DNA of 42,380 bases from NCBI GenBank assembly GCA_016763185.1, contig JAESUG010000026.1, positions 1 through 42,380 on the forward strand. The letters run 5' to 3'. The DNA comes from Robiginitomaculum sp. (GTDB taxonomy: Bacteria; Pseudomonadota; Alphaproteobacteria; Caulobacterales; Maricaulaceae). Shown here in pieces: positions 34,709 through 42,380 of this stretch; within the stretch, counting starts at the first letter, position 1; the number at the start of each line of letters is the position of its first letter. Below the pieces are notes generated by a model that saw only the letters and a program-made list of their open reading frames with translations, had not been told where the DNA came from and searched no databases. A program made the translations under genes and the position numbers.

Positions 34709-34855
34709 GATGAGTACTCTAAATTGGGAATTGAAAATCTGGCGCAACTGAGTGGCAAAATGAACAATTGTCAAGCGGGGGCTGGCCCGATCAACACACC
34801 GCTTGCATTATCCTTTGGTTTTGGTGCAAGAATTAAAGCTTCGAGAGGATTAAAA

Positions 34856-35974
34856 ATGAAAATTATTCTATACGGTTCGGGTTTGGCGGTGCTGGCATTG
34901 GTCGCCTATTTGCTATTGTGGCCGGTACCGATCAAGCCCGTGGCATGGCAAGCACCAACTGCGCCGGGGTATACCGGGCAATGGGCCAGCAATACCCGGC
35001 TCGCCGAATTGCACCACATCAACCTAGGTTCCCATAGCGGCCCAGAGGACGTGGCGGCCAAAACCATTGACGGGATCGGCTATATATTCGCCGCCGTCCA
35101 TGATGGTTCCATCTTGCAAATTGAACCAGAAACCGGCGAGATTATCACATTCGCCAACACGGGTGGCCGCCCCCTTGGGTTGGAGTTTGACAGTGTCGGT
35201 AATCTAATTGTTGCCGATGCGATGCGCGGTCTGTTGCAGATATCGCCTGTGGGTGTGGTTCGCCTACTGACGGACCGGGTAACGGGCGGCAGTAAAATCG
35301 GCTATGCAGAGGATTTGGATATTGCCGCCGATGGCCGAATTTTCTTCACCGATGCCTCGACACGATTTTCGGCCAAAGCATGGGGCGATGTTTTGACGGC
35401 CAGTGTCTGGGACTTGATGGAACACTCGTCTAATGGCCGGTTATTGGTGTTTGATCCGGCCAATGAGCAAACTTCCGTGGTCAAAACTGGCTTTAACTTT
35501 GCCAATGGGGTGGCGATGTGCCCGCAAGACCAATGCGTGTTCGTCGCTGATACCGGCACCTATGCCGTATGGCGAATTTGGCTAGATGGCAATGTCGGCG
35601 GCCAAGTGGACAAAGTGTTGACCAATTTGCCGGGCTTTCCGGATAATATTAATCGCGGAACTGACGGCACCTATTGGGTTGGCCTTGCTAGCCCGCGCCT
35701 TGGTGCCATTGACAATTTGTCGGACAAGCCGTGGGTTCGTAAATTAATTATGCGCCTGCCCGATCCGTTCAAACCGGCCCCGCTAAGCTATGGCATGGTG
35801 ATCAATTTCGGTTTTGATGGCCATGTGCTCAACCAATTGCAAGACCCGACAAATAGCTATCCCACCACCACCGGCGCCTTGGCCGCCGATGATGGTTGGC
35901 TTTATATCACCTCACTTACCGCCAATACTTTGGCCCGCAAAGGTTGGAGCAAATCGGAAGCAACCAGACCATGA
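34856..35974 (+). CDS. Membrane-anchored SMP-30/strictosidine synthase-like protein
   Basis: From ATG 34856 the product is 372 residues. A hydrophobic N-terminal helix (MKIILYGSGLAVLALVAYLL) anchors or exports it, and a six-bladed beta-propeller follows. Blades show as GGRPLGLEFDSVGNLIVADA, YAEDLDIAADGRIFFTDAST, GFNFANGVAMCPQDQCVFVA and LPGFPDNINRGTDGTYWVGL. These match the strictosidine synthase/SMP-30/APMAP family, which includes lactonases and arylesterase-like enzymes; the substrate is unknown. GAGAGGA lies 8 bases before the ATG. A longer in-frame opening (from 34610) overlaps aspS and is not used. It diverges from aspS with 147 bases between starts. Confidence 0.88.
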   Translation: MKIILYGSGLAVLALVAYLLLWPVPIKPVAWQAPTAPGYTGQWASNTRLAELHHINLGSHSGPEDVAAKTIDGIGYIFAAVHDGSILQIEPETGEIITFANTGGRPLGLEFDSVGNLIVADAMRGLLQISPVGVVRLLTDRVTGGSKIGYAEDLDIAADGRIFFTDASTRFSAKAWGDVLTASVWDLMEHSSNGRLLVFDPANEQTSVVKTGFNFANGVAMCPQDQCVFVADTGTYAVWRIWLDGNVGGQVDKVLTNLPGFPDNINRGTDGTYWVGLASPRLGAIDNLSDKPWVRKLIMRLPDPFKPAPLSYGMVINFGFDGHVLNQLQDPTNSYPTTTGALAADDGWLYITSLTANTLARKGWSKSEATRP

Positions 35975-36021
35975 TCACGCCCTATTCGCAAAGCTTGTCA
36001 CATATTTCACCTGTTGCTAGT

Positions 36022-36036
36022 TGCAAATGAGTTGCA
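36022..36036. promoter_or_regulatory. Fur-like 7-1-7 box before feoAB
   Basis: TGCAAAT-G-AGTTGCA is a 7-1-7 inverted repeat with one mismatch, the geometry of Fur boxes, 20 bases before the feoA ATG. A possible -35 (TTGTCA, 35995-36000) and weak -10 (TAGTTG, 36018-36023) would place it over the promoter. Repression by Fur or a relative under iron-replete conditions is inferred. Confidence 0.55.
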
Positions 36037-36056
36037 TTTCTGATTTACCGGACATC

Positions 36057-36305
36057 ATGACAACACAGACGCTTACCTTGGATCAATTGCCGGCAAAAAA
36101 ACTAGGCCATATTCATGGCTTTGTGAGCGCAAATTCGTCCCTAGCCCTAAAGCTACGCGAAATTGGATTTGCCGAAGGCGACGAGATTGAGGTTTTGCAT
36201 CGCGGGCCAGTGGGCGGCACGCCGCTTTCGGTACGATTAAACACCAGCTTAATCGCCCTTCGTAAATCTGAAGCGGCGCAAATACAAGTGGTGATCGCCA
36301 AATGA
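36057..36305 (+). CDS. feoA: Ferrous iron transport protein A
   Basis: FeoA is a small SH3-like cytosolic partner of the FeoB iron transporter. From ATG 36057 (MTTQTLTLDQLPAKK) it has 82 residues. Typical parts are KLREIGFAEGDEIEVLHRGP and GTPLSVRLNTSLIALRKSEA. A longer reading from a TTG at 36021 would run through the Fur-like box and is rejected. The stop overlaps the feoB start by 4 bases (ATGA), so the pair is coupled. There is no feoC. Confidence 0.93.
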   Translation: MTTQTLTLDQLPAKKLGHIHGFVSANSSLALKLREIGFAEGDEIEVLHRGPVGGTPLSVRLNTSLIALRKSEAAQIQVVIAK

Positions 36306-38125
36306 AGCAAATGCGCATCGCTCTGGTCGGCGCCCCAAACACCGGCAAAACCACCTTGTTTAACGGCTTGACCGGCGGGCGAGCGAAAACCGGTAATTAT
36401 CCCGGTGTCACCGTTGAAAAACGAACGGGTATCTACCAATCCAAAGACGCACAGCGCTATGAATTGGTTGACCTGCCCGGTGTTTACGGAACCACTGGGC
36501 GCTCGTCGGACGAAAAAGTCACCTTGGATTTCTTGGCCGGAAATATTGATGGCGAGGCCAAACCTGACGCGATATTGGCGGTTTTGGACGCTGGAAGAAT
36601 TGAAACCCATTTGCACAGTGTCATGCAATTGCAACAGCTTGGTTTACCGATGGTGCTGTCGTTGAACATGATTGATATGGCCGAACGCGACGGTATGGAA
36701 ATTGACATCAAGGTGTTGGCTAAAAAATTGGGCATACCCGTTATTGCCACCAATGCGGCGCGGGCATCGGGGCGAGCCGAACTAGAAACCCAATGGGACA
36801 ATGCATTTGCGAAGGCCGTCCCTGCCGCGCCTGGCCCGATATTGGCCCTGCCGGAACTACAAGCCCAGGCCCGTAAAATCGCCCAAGCTGCTATTTTGAA
36901 GAAACCGACCACCCAAACCCTAACCCGCTCTATTGACCGCATCACCATGAACCCTTTTCTTGGGCCAATATTGCTGGTTGCCATCATGTTTTTCATGTTC
37001 CAAGCGGTGTATTCTTGGGCGGAACTGCCGATGTCATGGATCGAAGATGGGTTCTCGGTGCTGATCGGTTGGTCGACGTTGTTGCAACCGAATTGGTTGG
37101 CCAGTTTGGTCGGCAAAGGGGTGCTGTCCGGCGTCGGCGCGGTGCTGATCTTCTTGCCGCAAATCGTGATTTTGTTTGCCTTCATTTTGATTTTGGAGGC
37201 CAGCGGATATATGGCCAGAGCCGCATTTCTGGTCGATGGGTTGATGAGCCGCATTGGGCTAAATGGCCGAGCCTTTATTCCGCTACTGTCCAGCTTTGCT
37301 TGTGCGATACCGGGCATTATGGCGGCGCGTAGTATTGAAAGCGAGCGCGACCGGCTAACCACCATTATGATCGCGCCGTTGATGACCTGTTCGGCCAGAC
37401 TGCCGGTCTATGCATTGATCATTGGTGCCTTCATTCCCAATACCAAGGTCGGTTGGTTCAACCTGCCGGGCTTGGTGTTATTTTCCTTGTTTATGGCTGG
37501 AATTATTACCGCCATCCTGGTCGCATTTGTACTGCGCAACACCGCCACCAAAGGCCCAGCCCAGCATTTATTGCTAGAACTGCCCAGTTACAAATTACCC
37601 AATGTGCAAGATTTTGCCATCGGGCTGGCCAGCCGCGCTTGGGTCTTTGTCCGCAAGGCCGGAACCGTCATTTTTGCCACCACGGTGGTGCTGTGGGTTT
37701 TGTCGTCGTACCCGGCAACCGATGGCGGTATTCGTGATAGCTTTGCGGGCATGATCGGCGCATTGGTTGAGCCAATTTTCCGGCCCATCGGGTTTTCGCT
37801 TGAAACCGTGATCGCCTTAGTGCCGGGCATGGCGGCCCGTGAAGTGGTGGTGGCGGCATTGGGCACGGTGTATGCCATTAGCGGTTCCGAAGAACAAATT
37901 ACCCAAGGCCTGTCCAGCTTGTTGCGCTCGGCATGGTCCCTGCCCTCGGCCTTGTCATTTTTAGCCTGGTATGTGTTTGCACCGCAGTGCTTTGCCACCT
38001 TGGCCACGGTGCAACGTGAAACCAATTCTTGGGGTTGGATGTGGTTTATGACCAGCTATATGTTTGCCTTGGCATGGGTGGCTGCCTTCATCACGTTTCA
38101 AACCGCCAGTTATTTGCTGGGTTAA
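36302..38125 (+). CDS. feoB: Ferrous iron transporter FeoB
   Basis: FeoB imports ferrous iron across the inner membrane. The 607-residue protein begins with a G domain: G1 GAPNTGKTT (10-18), a switch region with [14 protein letters not shown]3 DLPG and G4 NMID. A helical linker leads to two Gate domains. The conserved Cys of the gates are in [18 protein letters not shown] and [40 protein letters not shown] near the end is also family-typical. At 607 residues it is shorter than E. coli FeoB, fitting the compact alphaproteobacterial form. It converges on deoB with a 4-base overlap of stop codons (TTAA). Confidence 0.96.
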   Translation: MKQMRIALVGAPNTGKTTLFNGLTGGRAKTGNYPGVTVEKRTGIYQSKDAQRYELVDLPGVYGTTGRSSDEKVTLDFLAGNIDGEAKPDAILAVLDAGRIETHLHSVMQLQQLGLPMVLSLNMIDMAERDGMEIDIKVLAKKLGIPVIATNAARASGRAELETQWDNAFAKAVPAAPGPILALPELQAQARKIAQAAILKKPTTQTLTRSIDRITMNPFLGPILLVAIMFFMFQAVYSWAELPMSWIEDGFSVLIGWSTLLQPNWLASLVGKGVLSGVGAVLIFLPQIVILFAFILILEASGYMARAAFLVDGLMSRIGLNGRAFIPLLSSFACAIPGIMAARSIESERDRLTTIMIAPLMTCSARLPVYALIIGAFIPNTKVGWFNLPGLVLFSLFMAGIITAILVAFVLRNTATKGPAQHLLLELPSYKLPNVQDFAIGLASRAWVFVRKAGTVIFATTVVLWVLSSYPATDGGIRDSFAGMIGALVEPIFRPIGFSLETVIALVPGMAAREVVVAALGTVYAISGSEEQITQGLSSLLRSAWSLPSALSFLAWYVFAPQCFATLATVQRETNSWGWMWFMTSYMFALAWVAAFITFQTASYLLG

Positions 38126-39342
38126 AACGCTTGGGTTCCGGTACCGAAACCTTGTAAACTCAACCAAGCGGCACCGGTTTCACCAATATCAGCAAAAGTT
38201 TGGCGCTGGCCCATATCCCCCGGCAGCACGTGTGCACCATAGGCGACAAAGGGCACAAATTCGCGGGTATGGTCAGAGCCGGGAAACGTCGGGTCGCAAC
38301 CATGATCCGCCGTTAAAATCAGCAGATCTTCATCGCGCAACGCCGCCAGCAACTCCGGCAAACGCCGATCAAAATGCTCTAGCGCCGCCGCATACCCTAT
38401 GACATCGCGCCGATGGCCGTACAGCATATCAAAATCAACAAAATTGGTAAAAATGAACGCGCCGGCCTTGGCGGTTGCCACTTCGGCCAATGTCGCATCC
38501 ATCAGCCCATCCATCCCATATGCCTTCACCAACCGGTCGACACCGCGCCCGGAAAAAATATCGGAAATTTTGCCAATGGCGATCATCTCACCGGCGGAGG
38601 CCGATACCCGATCCAACAAGGTCGGCATATGGGGCGGCACCGCCAAATCTCGGCGGTTGTTGGTTCGTTCAAATGTGGCGCTGGATGAGCCGGTAAAGGG
38701 CCGGGCAATCACGCGGCCAATATCATACGGGTCAACTAATTTTCGAGCGATATCGCAAATATTGTACAGTTTTTGCAGGCCAAAATGTGTCTCATGCGCC
38801 GCGATTTGAAACACGGAATCACCGGATGCATAGACAATAGGTTTACCGGTTTTGATGTGTTCCGCGCCCAAGTCGGCAATGATGGTCGTGCCCGATGCAT
38901 GACAATTGCCCAAAAAGCCGGAAACCCCTGATTTATCTGCAAGGTCTTCCAGTAATTCTGTGGGAAATGTGTTGGTTTTGTCGCTAAAATAGCCCCAATC
39001 AAACAAACAGGGTGCACCCATCGCCTCCCAATGGCCACTGGGGGTGTCTTTGCCCCGGCTTTGTTCGGCGCAATAGCCATACGCCCCTGTGATTGGGCCA
39101 TGATGTTCAAGGCCCGGCGCGGTACGCCCGCGTGCACCAGCGCTGGCCGCGCCTAGGCCGAGTTGTACCAAGTTTGGAATGTGCAATGGACCGGAACGTA
39201 ATCCAGTGCGATCGCATTTTCCCGCCGCGCAATGCTCGGCAATATGGCCCAGGGTATCACCGCCAGCATCGCCAAACTCGTCAGCATCCGGGGCAGCGCC
39301 AATGCCCAGCGAATCTAATTCGCAAATGATCAGCCGCCTCAA
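38122..39342 (-). CDS. deoB: Phosphopentomutase
   Basis: DeoB interconverts deoxyribose-1- and -5-phosphate (and ribose phosphates) using two manganese ions. The 406-residue alkaline-phosphatase-fold enzyme has Asp10 in [20 protein letters not shown], the phospho-Thr region [15 protein letters not shown], and metal ligands in [16 protein letters not shown] and [20 protein letters not shown]. The start is TTG at 39342, overlapping the deoA stop by 4 bases (TTGA); no ATG fits the family N-terminus. It is the last gene visible of the deo operon. Confidence 0.96.
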   Translation of the reverse strand: MRRLIICELDSLGIGAAPDADEFGDAGGDTLGHIAEHCAAGKCDRTGLRSGPLHIPNLVQLGLGAASAGARGRTAPGLEHHGPITGAYGYCAEQSRGKDTPSGHWEAMGAPCLFDWGYFSDKTNTFPTELLEDLADKSGVSGFLGNCHASGTTIIADLGAEHIKTGKPIVYASGDSVFQIAAHETHFGLQKLYNICDIARKLVDPYDIGRVIARPFTGSSSATFERTNNRRDLAVPPHMPTLLDRVSASAGEMIAIGKISDIFSGRGVDRLVKAYGMDGLMDATLAEVATAKAGAFIFTNFVDFDMLYGHRRDVIGYAAALEHFDRRLPELLAALRDEDLLILTADHGCDPTFPGSDHTREFVPFVAYGAHVLPGDMGQRQTFADIGETGAAWLSLQGFGTGTQAF

Positions 39343-40676
39343 CTTGCGCTCCCATCAACACGGGACAATATGGTTTTGGGAACCTCTGCCATTTTGCCAA
39401 TTTCAATGGCTGAGTGGATCAAGGCTTCGGCAGCATCCGCGTCTTCGTCCGAGGCTGCATAAAGGGTACATAAGCGATCACCGACGACAAGTATATCTCC
39501 CAATGCCGGAAGGTGGTCGATCCCCACCCCATAGTCCAAGCGGTCAGTCGCCGCTCTACGGCCCCCGCCCATTGCGACCACGGCCAGTCCAAGCTCGCGC
39601 GTTGCCATTTGACGAACATGGCCTTGGGCGTTGGCGGTCACCTCGCGGCGCACATTGGCGGTGGGGAGATATTGATCCAATTTGTTGGTGAAATCTGTTG
39701 GTCCGCCAAGTTCCGCCGTCATTTTGGCAAAAATCTCAAGCGCCGTACCGTCTTCTAGCTTTTTGGTGGCCAGTTGCAGGCCTTCCGCTGCGCTATCACA
39801 AAGCCCGCCCAACACCAACATTTCGGCGGCCAGTGCCAAGGTTACTTCCTCTAAACGCGGGTCACGATGATCGCCGCGTAAGAACTTAACCGCATTTCGC
39901 ACCTCAAGCCCATTGCCAGCCGCACGGGCTAACGGTTGGCTCATATCGGTGATTAACGCGCTGGCTTGCAGTCCACAAGATCTGGCCACATCCACCAAAT
40001 TGGTCGCCAAATCCATGGCCATTTCAAAGGACGCAGCAAAAGCACCGGAGCCGGTTTTAACATCCAGCACCAAACCTGACAGCCCGGCGCTTAGCTTTTT
40101 GGCCAAAATTGAAGCGACAATCAGCGGAATAGATTCAACCGTTGCCGTCACATCGCGGGTGGCATAAATACGCCGATCCGCCGGGGCCAAATCATCAGTT
40201 TGGCCGATAATCGCACATCCAGTGCTGCCCACCACCCGGCGCAACACATCCAAAGACGGTGTCGAATTATAGCCGGGAATGGCATCTAGTTTGTCCAATG
40301 TACCCCCAGTATGGCCCAAGCCGCGCCCAGAGATCATCGGCACGAACCCCCCGCATGCGGCCACGATCGGTGCCAACATCAATGACACATTATCACCAAC
40401 ACCGCCGGTCGAGTGCTTGTCCAACACCGGGCCGCGATCGGCCAAACTATCCCAGTTTAAGGTATTGCCGGAATGGGCCATGGCTTGGGTAAGAGACACA
40501 AATTCCTCGCGGACCATGCCATTTAGAAAGATCGCCATCGTCATCGCAGCGATTTGGCCTTCGGTTACCGAGTTATCGGTAACTCCGGCAATAAATTGCT
40601 CAATCTGATCATTCGACAGTTCGCCATGATCTCGTTTGACCCTAATAATTTCCTGCGGTAATATTCTAGTCGCCAT
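39339..40676 (-). CDS. deoA: Thymidine phosphorylase
   Basis: DeoA splits thymidine with phosphate to thymine and deoxyribose-1-phosphate, the substrate of DeoB. The 445-residue protein has the N-terminal helical domain ([20 protein letters not shown]), the phosphate site [16 protein letters not shown], and the PYNP signature [20 protein letters not shown]. The C-terminal domain includes [20 protein letters not shown] then [12 protein letters not shown]. The length matches E. coli DeoA. It overlaps the upstream aldehyde dehydrogenase gene by 11 bases and deoB by 4, so the three are translated as one unit. Confidence 0.96.
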   Translation of the reverse strand: MATRILPQEIIRVKRDHGELSNDQIEQFIAGVTDNSVTEGQIAAMTMAIFLNGMVREEFVSLTQAMAHSGNTLNWDSLADRGPVLDKHSTGGVGDNVSLMLAPIVAACGGFVPMISGRGLGHTGGTLDKLDAIPGYNSTPSLDVLRRVVGSTGCAIIGQTDDLAPADRRIYATRDVTATVESIPLIVASILAKKLSAGLSGLVLDVKTGSGAFAASFEMAMDLATNLVDVARSCGLQASALITDMSQPLARAAGNGLEVRNAVKFLRGDHRDPRLEEVTLALAAEMLVLGGLCDSAAEGLQLATKKLEDGTALEIFAKMTAELGGPTDFTNKLDQYLPTANVRREVTANAQGHVRQMATRELGLAVVAMGGGRRAATDRLDYGVGIDHLPALGDILVVGDRLCTLYAASDEDADAAEALIHSAIEIGKMAEVPKTILSRVDGSAS

Positions 40677-42380
40677 AGGGCAACCAGATATTTTTCACTT
40701 GGGTACATTCGCGCAAAAACTGTCGGCCCTCGCCGGTTTGCGCCGAGGCCCAATCCCGTGATTTACCATAATTCACCCAAGTTCGTTTCAAGTTTCCGAT
40801 TGACAACCGCTCCATCTCGGCGCTGCCAGCATCGTTTCCAAAATACCACAACCCATCAATTTGATCATGCGCCGCCAACACTTTGGCCAGTTCGTTACGA
40901 TCGCCAGTAACAATATTGACCACGCCCGAAGGCACATCCGACGTTTCCAACAATCCGTAAAAATCAGTACCGATCAACGCATAGCGTTCGGAAGGCACCA
41001 ACACCTGACAATTGCCCATCGCCAGCACCGGTGCCAGCAAGGATACCAGTGACAAAAGCGGCATTTCGTCCGGGCAAACCACGCCCATCACCCCCAATGG
41101 CTCGTTCATCGCCAAGGTGACATTGCGCATGGGTGGGCTGTGAACCAGACCATCAAACTTGTCGGCCCATGCTGCATTTGCGAACAATCGCGATACTGAC
41201 ATCTCAACTTCGCGGGCGGCTTGACCTTTGCTGGCACCGGTTAATTCGCGCAATCGCGCCCGAAATTCCGCAGCGCGTCCACTTAGGTTTTCCGCCAAAA
41301 AGTACAAAACCTGCGCCCGGTTGTACTTGGTGGTTTTGGCAAAACCAGCACTGGCTTTAAATGCGGCTTCCACCGCATTTCGAATGTCTTTGCGATTGCC
41401 ATCGCCGACCCGCCCGACCACTTGGCCCGTGTCGGACAAAATGGCGACGGTACTGCCGCCATCGGGCCGGGCTTGCTTGCCGCCGACAAACATTTTAGGG
41501 GTGCGGTCAATGCCCGGCGCGGCATCTTGGATTTTGGCCAATTTTGGTGCGGCAATGATCGGCGAGCCGGTGTCGTTCCATTCTTTTTTGAGGGCAAGAT
41601 AGGCGTACATGCCTTCAATACCGCCTTCGCGACCAAAACCAGATTCGCGATAGCCACCAAAGCCGCACGCCGCATCAAACATATTGGCCCCATTGACCCA
41701 GACCACACCGGCCTTGATTTCGGCGGCGGTCTCCAGCGCCCGGTTGATGTTTTCCGACCAAATACTAGCGGCCAACCCATAGCGGGTATTGTTGGCCAAA
41801 TGTACCGCATCGGCCAAGCTTCGAAACGAAGTTACGGTTAGCACCGGTCCAAAAATTTCCTCGCGAGCGACAATGTTCGACGGCTCGACCTCGGTTAACA
41901 AAGTTGGTGGGTAAAAACACCCCTTGGCTGGCATCGAAATGTCTGGTTGCCAACAAACCGCGCCCTCTTGCACGCCTTGTTGCACCAATGCGTCAATGCG
42001 CTTTAATTGCACGGGATCGGCCACCGCGCCCATATCAATGGCTTTGTCCAATGGATCGCCCAGTCGGAAATTTTGCAGCCTGGCTTTGATTTTGGCGATC
42101 AGTTTCTCGGCAATACCTTCTTCGACCAACAACCTGGAACCGGCGCAACAAACCTCGCCTTGGTTAAACCAAATTCCGTCGACCAAACCTTCAACCGCGC
42201 TGTCGAGATCAGCATCTTCAAACACGATAAACGGTGACTTTCCGCCCAATTCCAAGGTGAGTTTCTTACCGGTCCCCGCGGTTTGTTCGCGCAAAATCCG
42301 CCCGACTGAGGTCGAGCCGGTAAAGGCAATTTTGGCCACGTCTGGATGGCCAACAATTCGCCCGCCAGTGTCGCCCTTGC
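40666..42380 (-). CDS. ALDH16-type aldehyde dehydrogenase (5' end outside window)
   Basis: The frame is open to the right edge, so the N-terminal part is missing. The first visible domain is catalytic: KIAFTGSTSVGRILREQTAG, LTLELGGKSPFIVFEDADLD with the general base Glu, and FNQGEVCCAGSRLLVEEG with the catalytic Cys at the 302 position, then EEIFGPVLTVTSFRS and GGYRESGFGREGG. About 300 residues follow that repeat the start of an ALDH fold (EPLGVMGVVCPDEMPLLSLV, PSGVVNIVTG) but stop before any catalytic Cys. This one-and-a-half-ALDH layout matches ALDH16. In a deo operon it probably oxidises acetaldehyde from deoxyribose-phosphate aldolase (deoC likely lies upstream, outside). Confidence 0.9.
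   Translation of the reverse strand, partial: KGDTGGRIVGHPDVAKIAFTGSTSVGRILREQTAGTGKKLTLELGGKSPFIVFEDADLDSAVEGLVDGIWFNQGEVCCAGSRLLVEEGIAEKLIAKIKARLQNFRLGDPLDKAIDMGAVADPVQLKRIDALVQQGVQEGAVCWQPDISMPAKGCFYPPTLLTEVEPSNIVAREEIFGPVLTVTSFRSLADAVHLANNTRYGLAASIWSENINRALETAAEIKAGVVWVNGANMFDAACGFGGYRESGFGREGGIEGMYAYLALKKEWNDTGSPIIAAPKLAKIQDAAPGIDRTPKMFVGGKQARPDGGSTVAILSDTGQVVGRVGDGNRKDIRNAVEAAFKASAGFAKTTKYNRAQVLYFLAENLSGRAAEFRARLRELTGASKGQAAREVEMSVSRLFANAAWADKFDGLVHSPPMRNVTLAMNEPLGVMGVVCPDEMPLLSLVSLLAPVLAMGNCQVLVPSERYALIGTDFYGLLETSDVPSGVVNIVTGDRNELAKVLAAHDQIDGLWYFGNDAGSAEMERLSIGNLKRTWVNYGKSRDWASAQTGEGRQFLRECTQVKNIWLPYGD

Noticed and set aside
34610-34855. N-terminal extension of the SMP-30-like protein
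   Set aside because: It overlaps aspS in antisense; the ATG at 34856 has a good ribosome site and begins a membrane helix.
36484-37365. 293-codon minus-strand frame opposite feoB
   Set aside because: It is antisense to the conserved FeoB membrane part and shows no family features or ribosome site.

Overview
The window looks like part of the chromosome of an alphaproteobacterium, most likely from the Caulobacterales/Hyphomonadales side of the class. The grounds are a C4-pathway 5-aminolevulinate synthase (hemA), a Ros/MucR regulator, an LdtR-like MarR protein, DUF3126 and DUF6898-like small proteins, the ctaC-ctaD-ctaB-coxF-ctaG order, and a perfect CtrA box (TTAA-N7-TTAAC) between divergent flagellar genes. 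The lineage is inferred; no rRNA gene is present to test it. Almost everything is ordinary housekeeping sequence. I see no phage, insertion sequence, CRISPR array, tRNA or rRNA.

Layout. Bases 1-4000: the tail of a repetitive surface protein (possibly a holdfast anchor), a DUF1287 protein, an unrecognised Gly/Cys-containing secreted protein, and a three-gene run of tandem PilZ protein, GYF_2 protein and small lipoprotein. 4000-9710: a nitroreductase, then a TetR regulator, a candidate operator, and an RND efflux adaptor and pump without an outer-membrane channel gene. 9769-11849: cysE, DUF3126 and gamma carbonic anhydrase in a row, meeting convergent queF. 11850-12333: a gene-free block with tandem repeats and a 40-bp inverted repeat. 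12334-16932: alanine dehydrogenase, a TPR protein divergent from a LysR regulator across a palindromic site, a YcaQ/AlkX-type DNA glycosylase, and a MucR protein that has lost three of four zinc ligands.

16944-23405: on the minus strand, LdtR-like regulator, hemA (with an FNR/FixK-like box) and a coupled DUF6898-like gene; a valine-catabolism operon (acyl-CoA dehydrogenase, 3-hydroxyisobutyryl-CoA hydrolase, 3-hydroxyisobutyrate dehydrogenase); then hemB on the plus strand. 23476-25922: fliO-fliP diverging from flgB-flgC-fliE across the CtrA box. 25931-27926: tldD and a TPR protein. 28165-32385: the aa3-type cytochrome c oxidase operon with its 51-residue coxF, but no subunit III gene. 32903-35974: aspS and a divergent membrane-anchored SMP-30-like protein. 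36057-38125: feoA-feoB behind a Fur-like 7-1-7 box. 38122-42380: a deoxynucleoside catabolism operon (ALDH16-type aldehyde dehydrogenase, deoA, deoB) whose first gene runs off the right edge.

How the genes fit together. Haem supply (hemA, hemB), ferrous iron uptake (feoAB) and the haem-copper oxidase with its haem O synthase and copper chaperone form a respiratory theme. The deo genes and valine genes feed carbon into central metabolism. Several candidate regulatory sites (CtrA, Fur, FNR/FixK, a TetR-type palindrome, a MucR-region palindrome) are more interesting than the genes themselves. The best leads are the GYF_2 protein whose C-terminal half resembles a Cas2/SinR-like ferredoxin fold, the pump lacking two canonical proton-relay residues, the zinc-ligand-free MucR, and the inverted-repeat block before ald. 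I found no convincing wholly new system.
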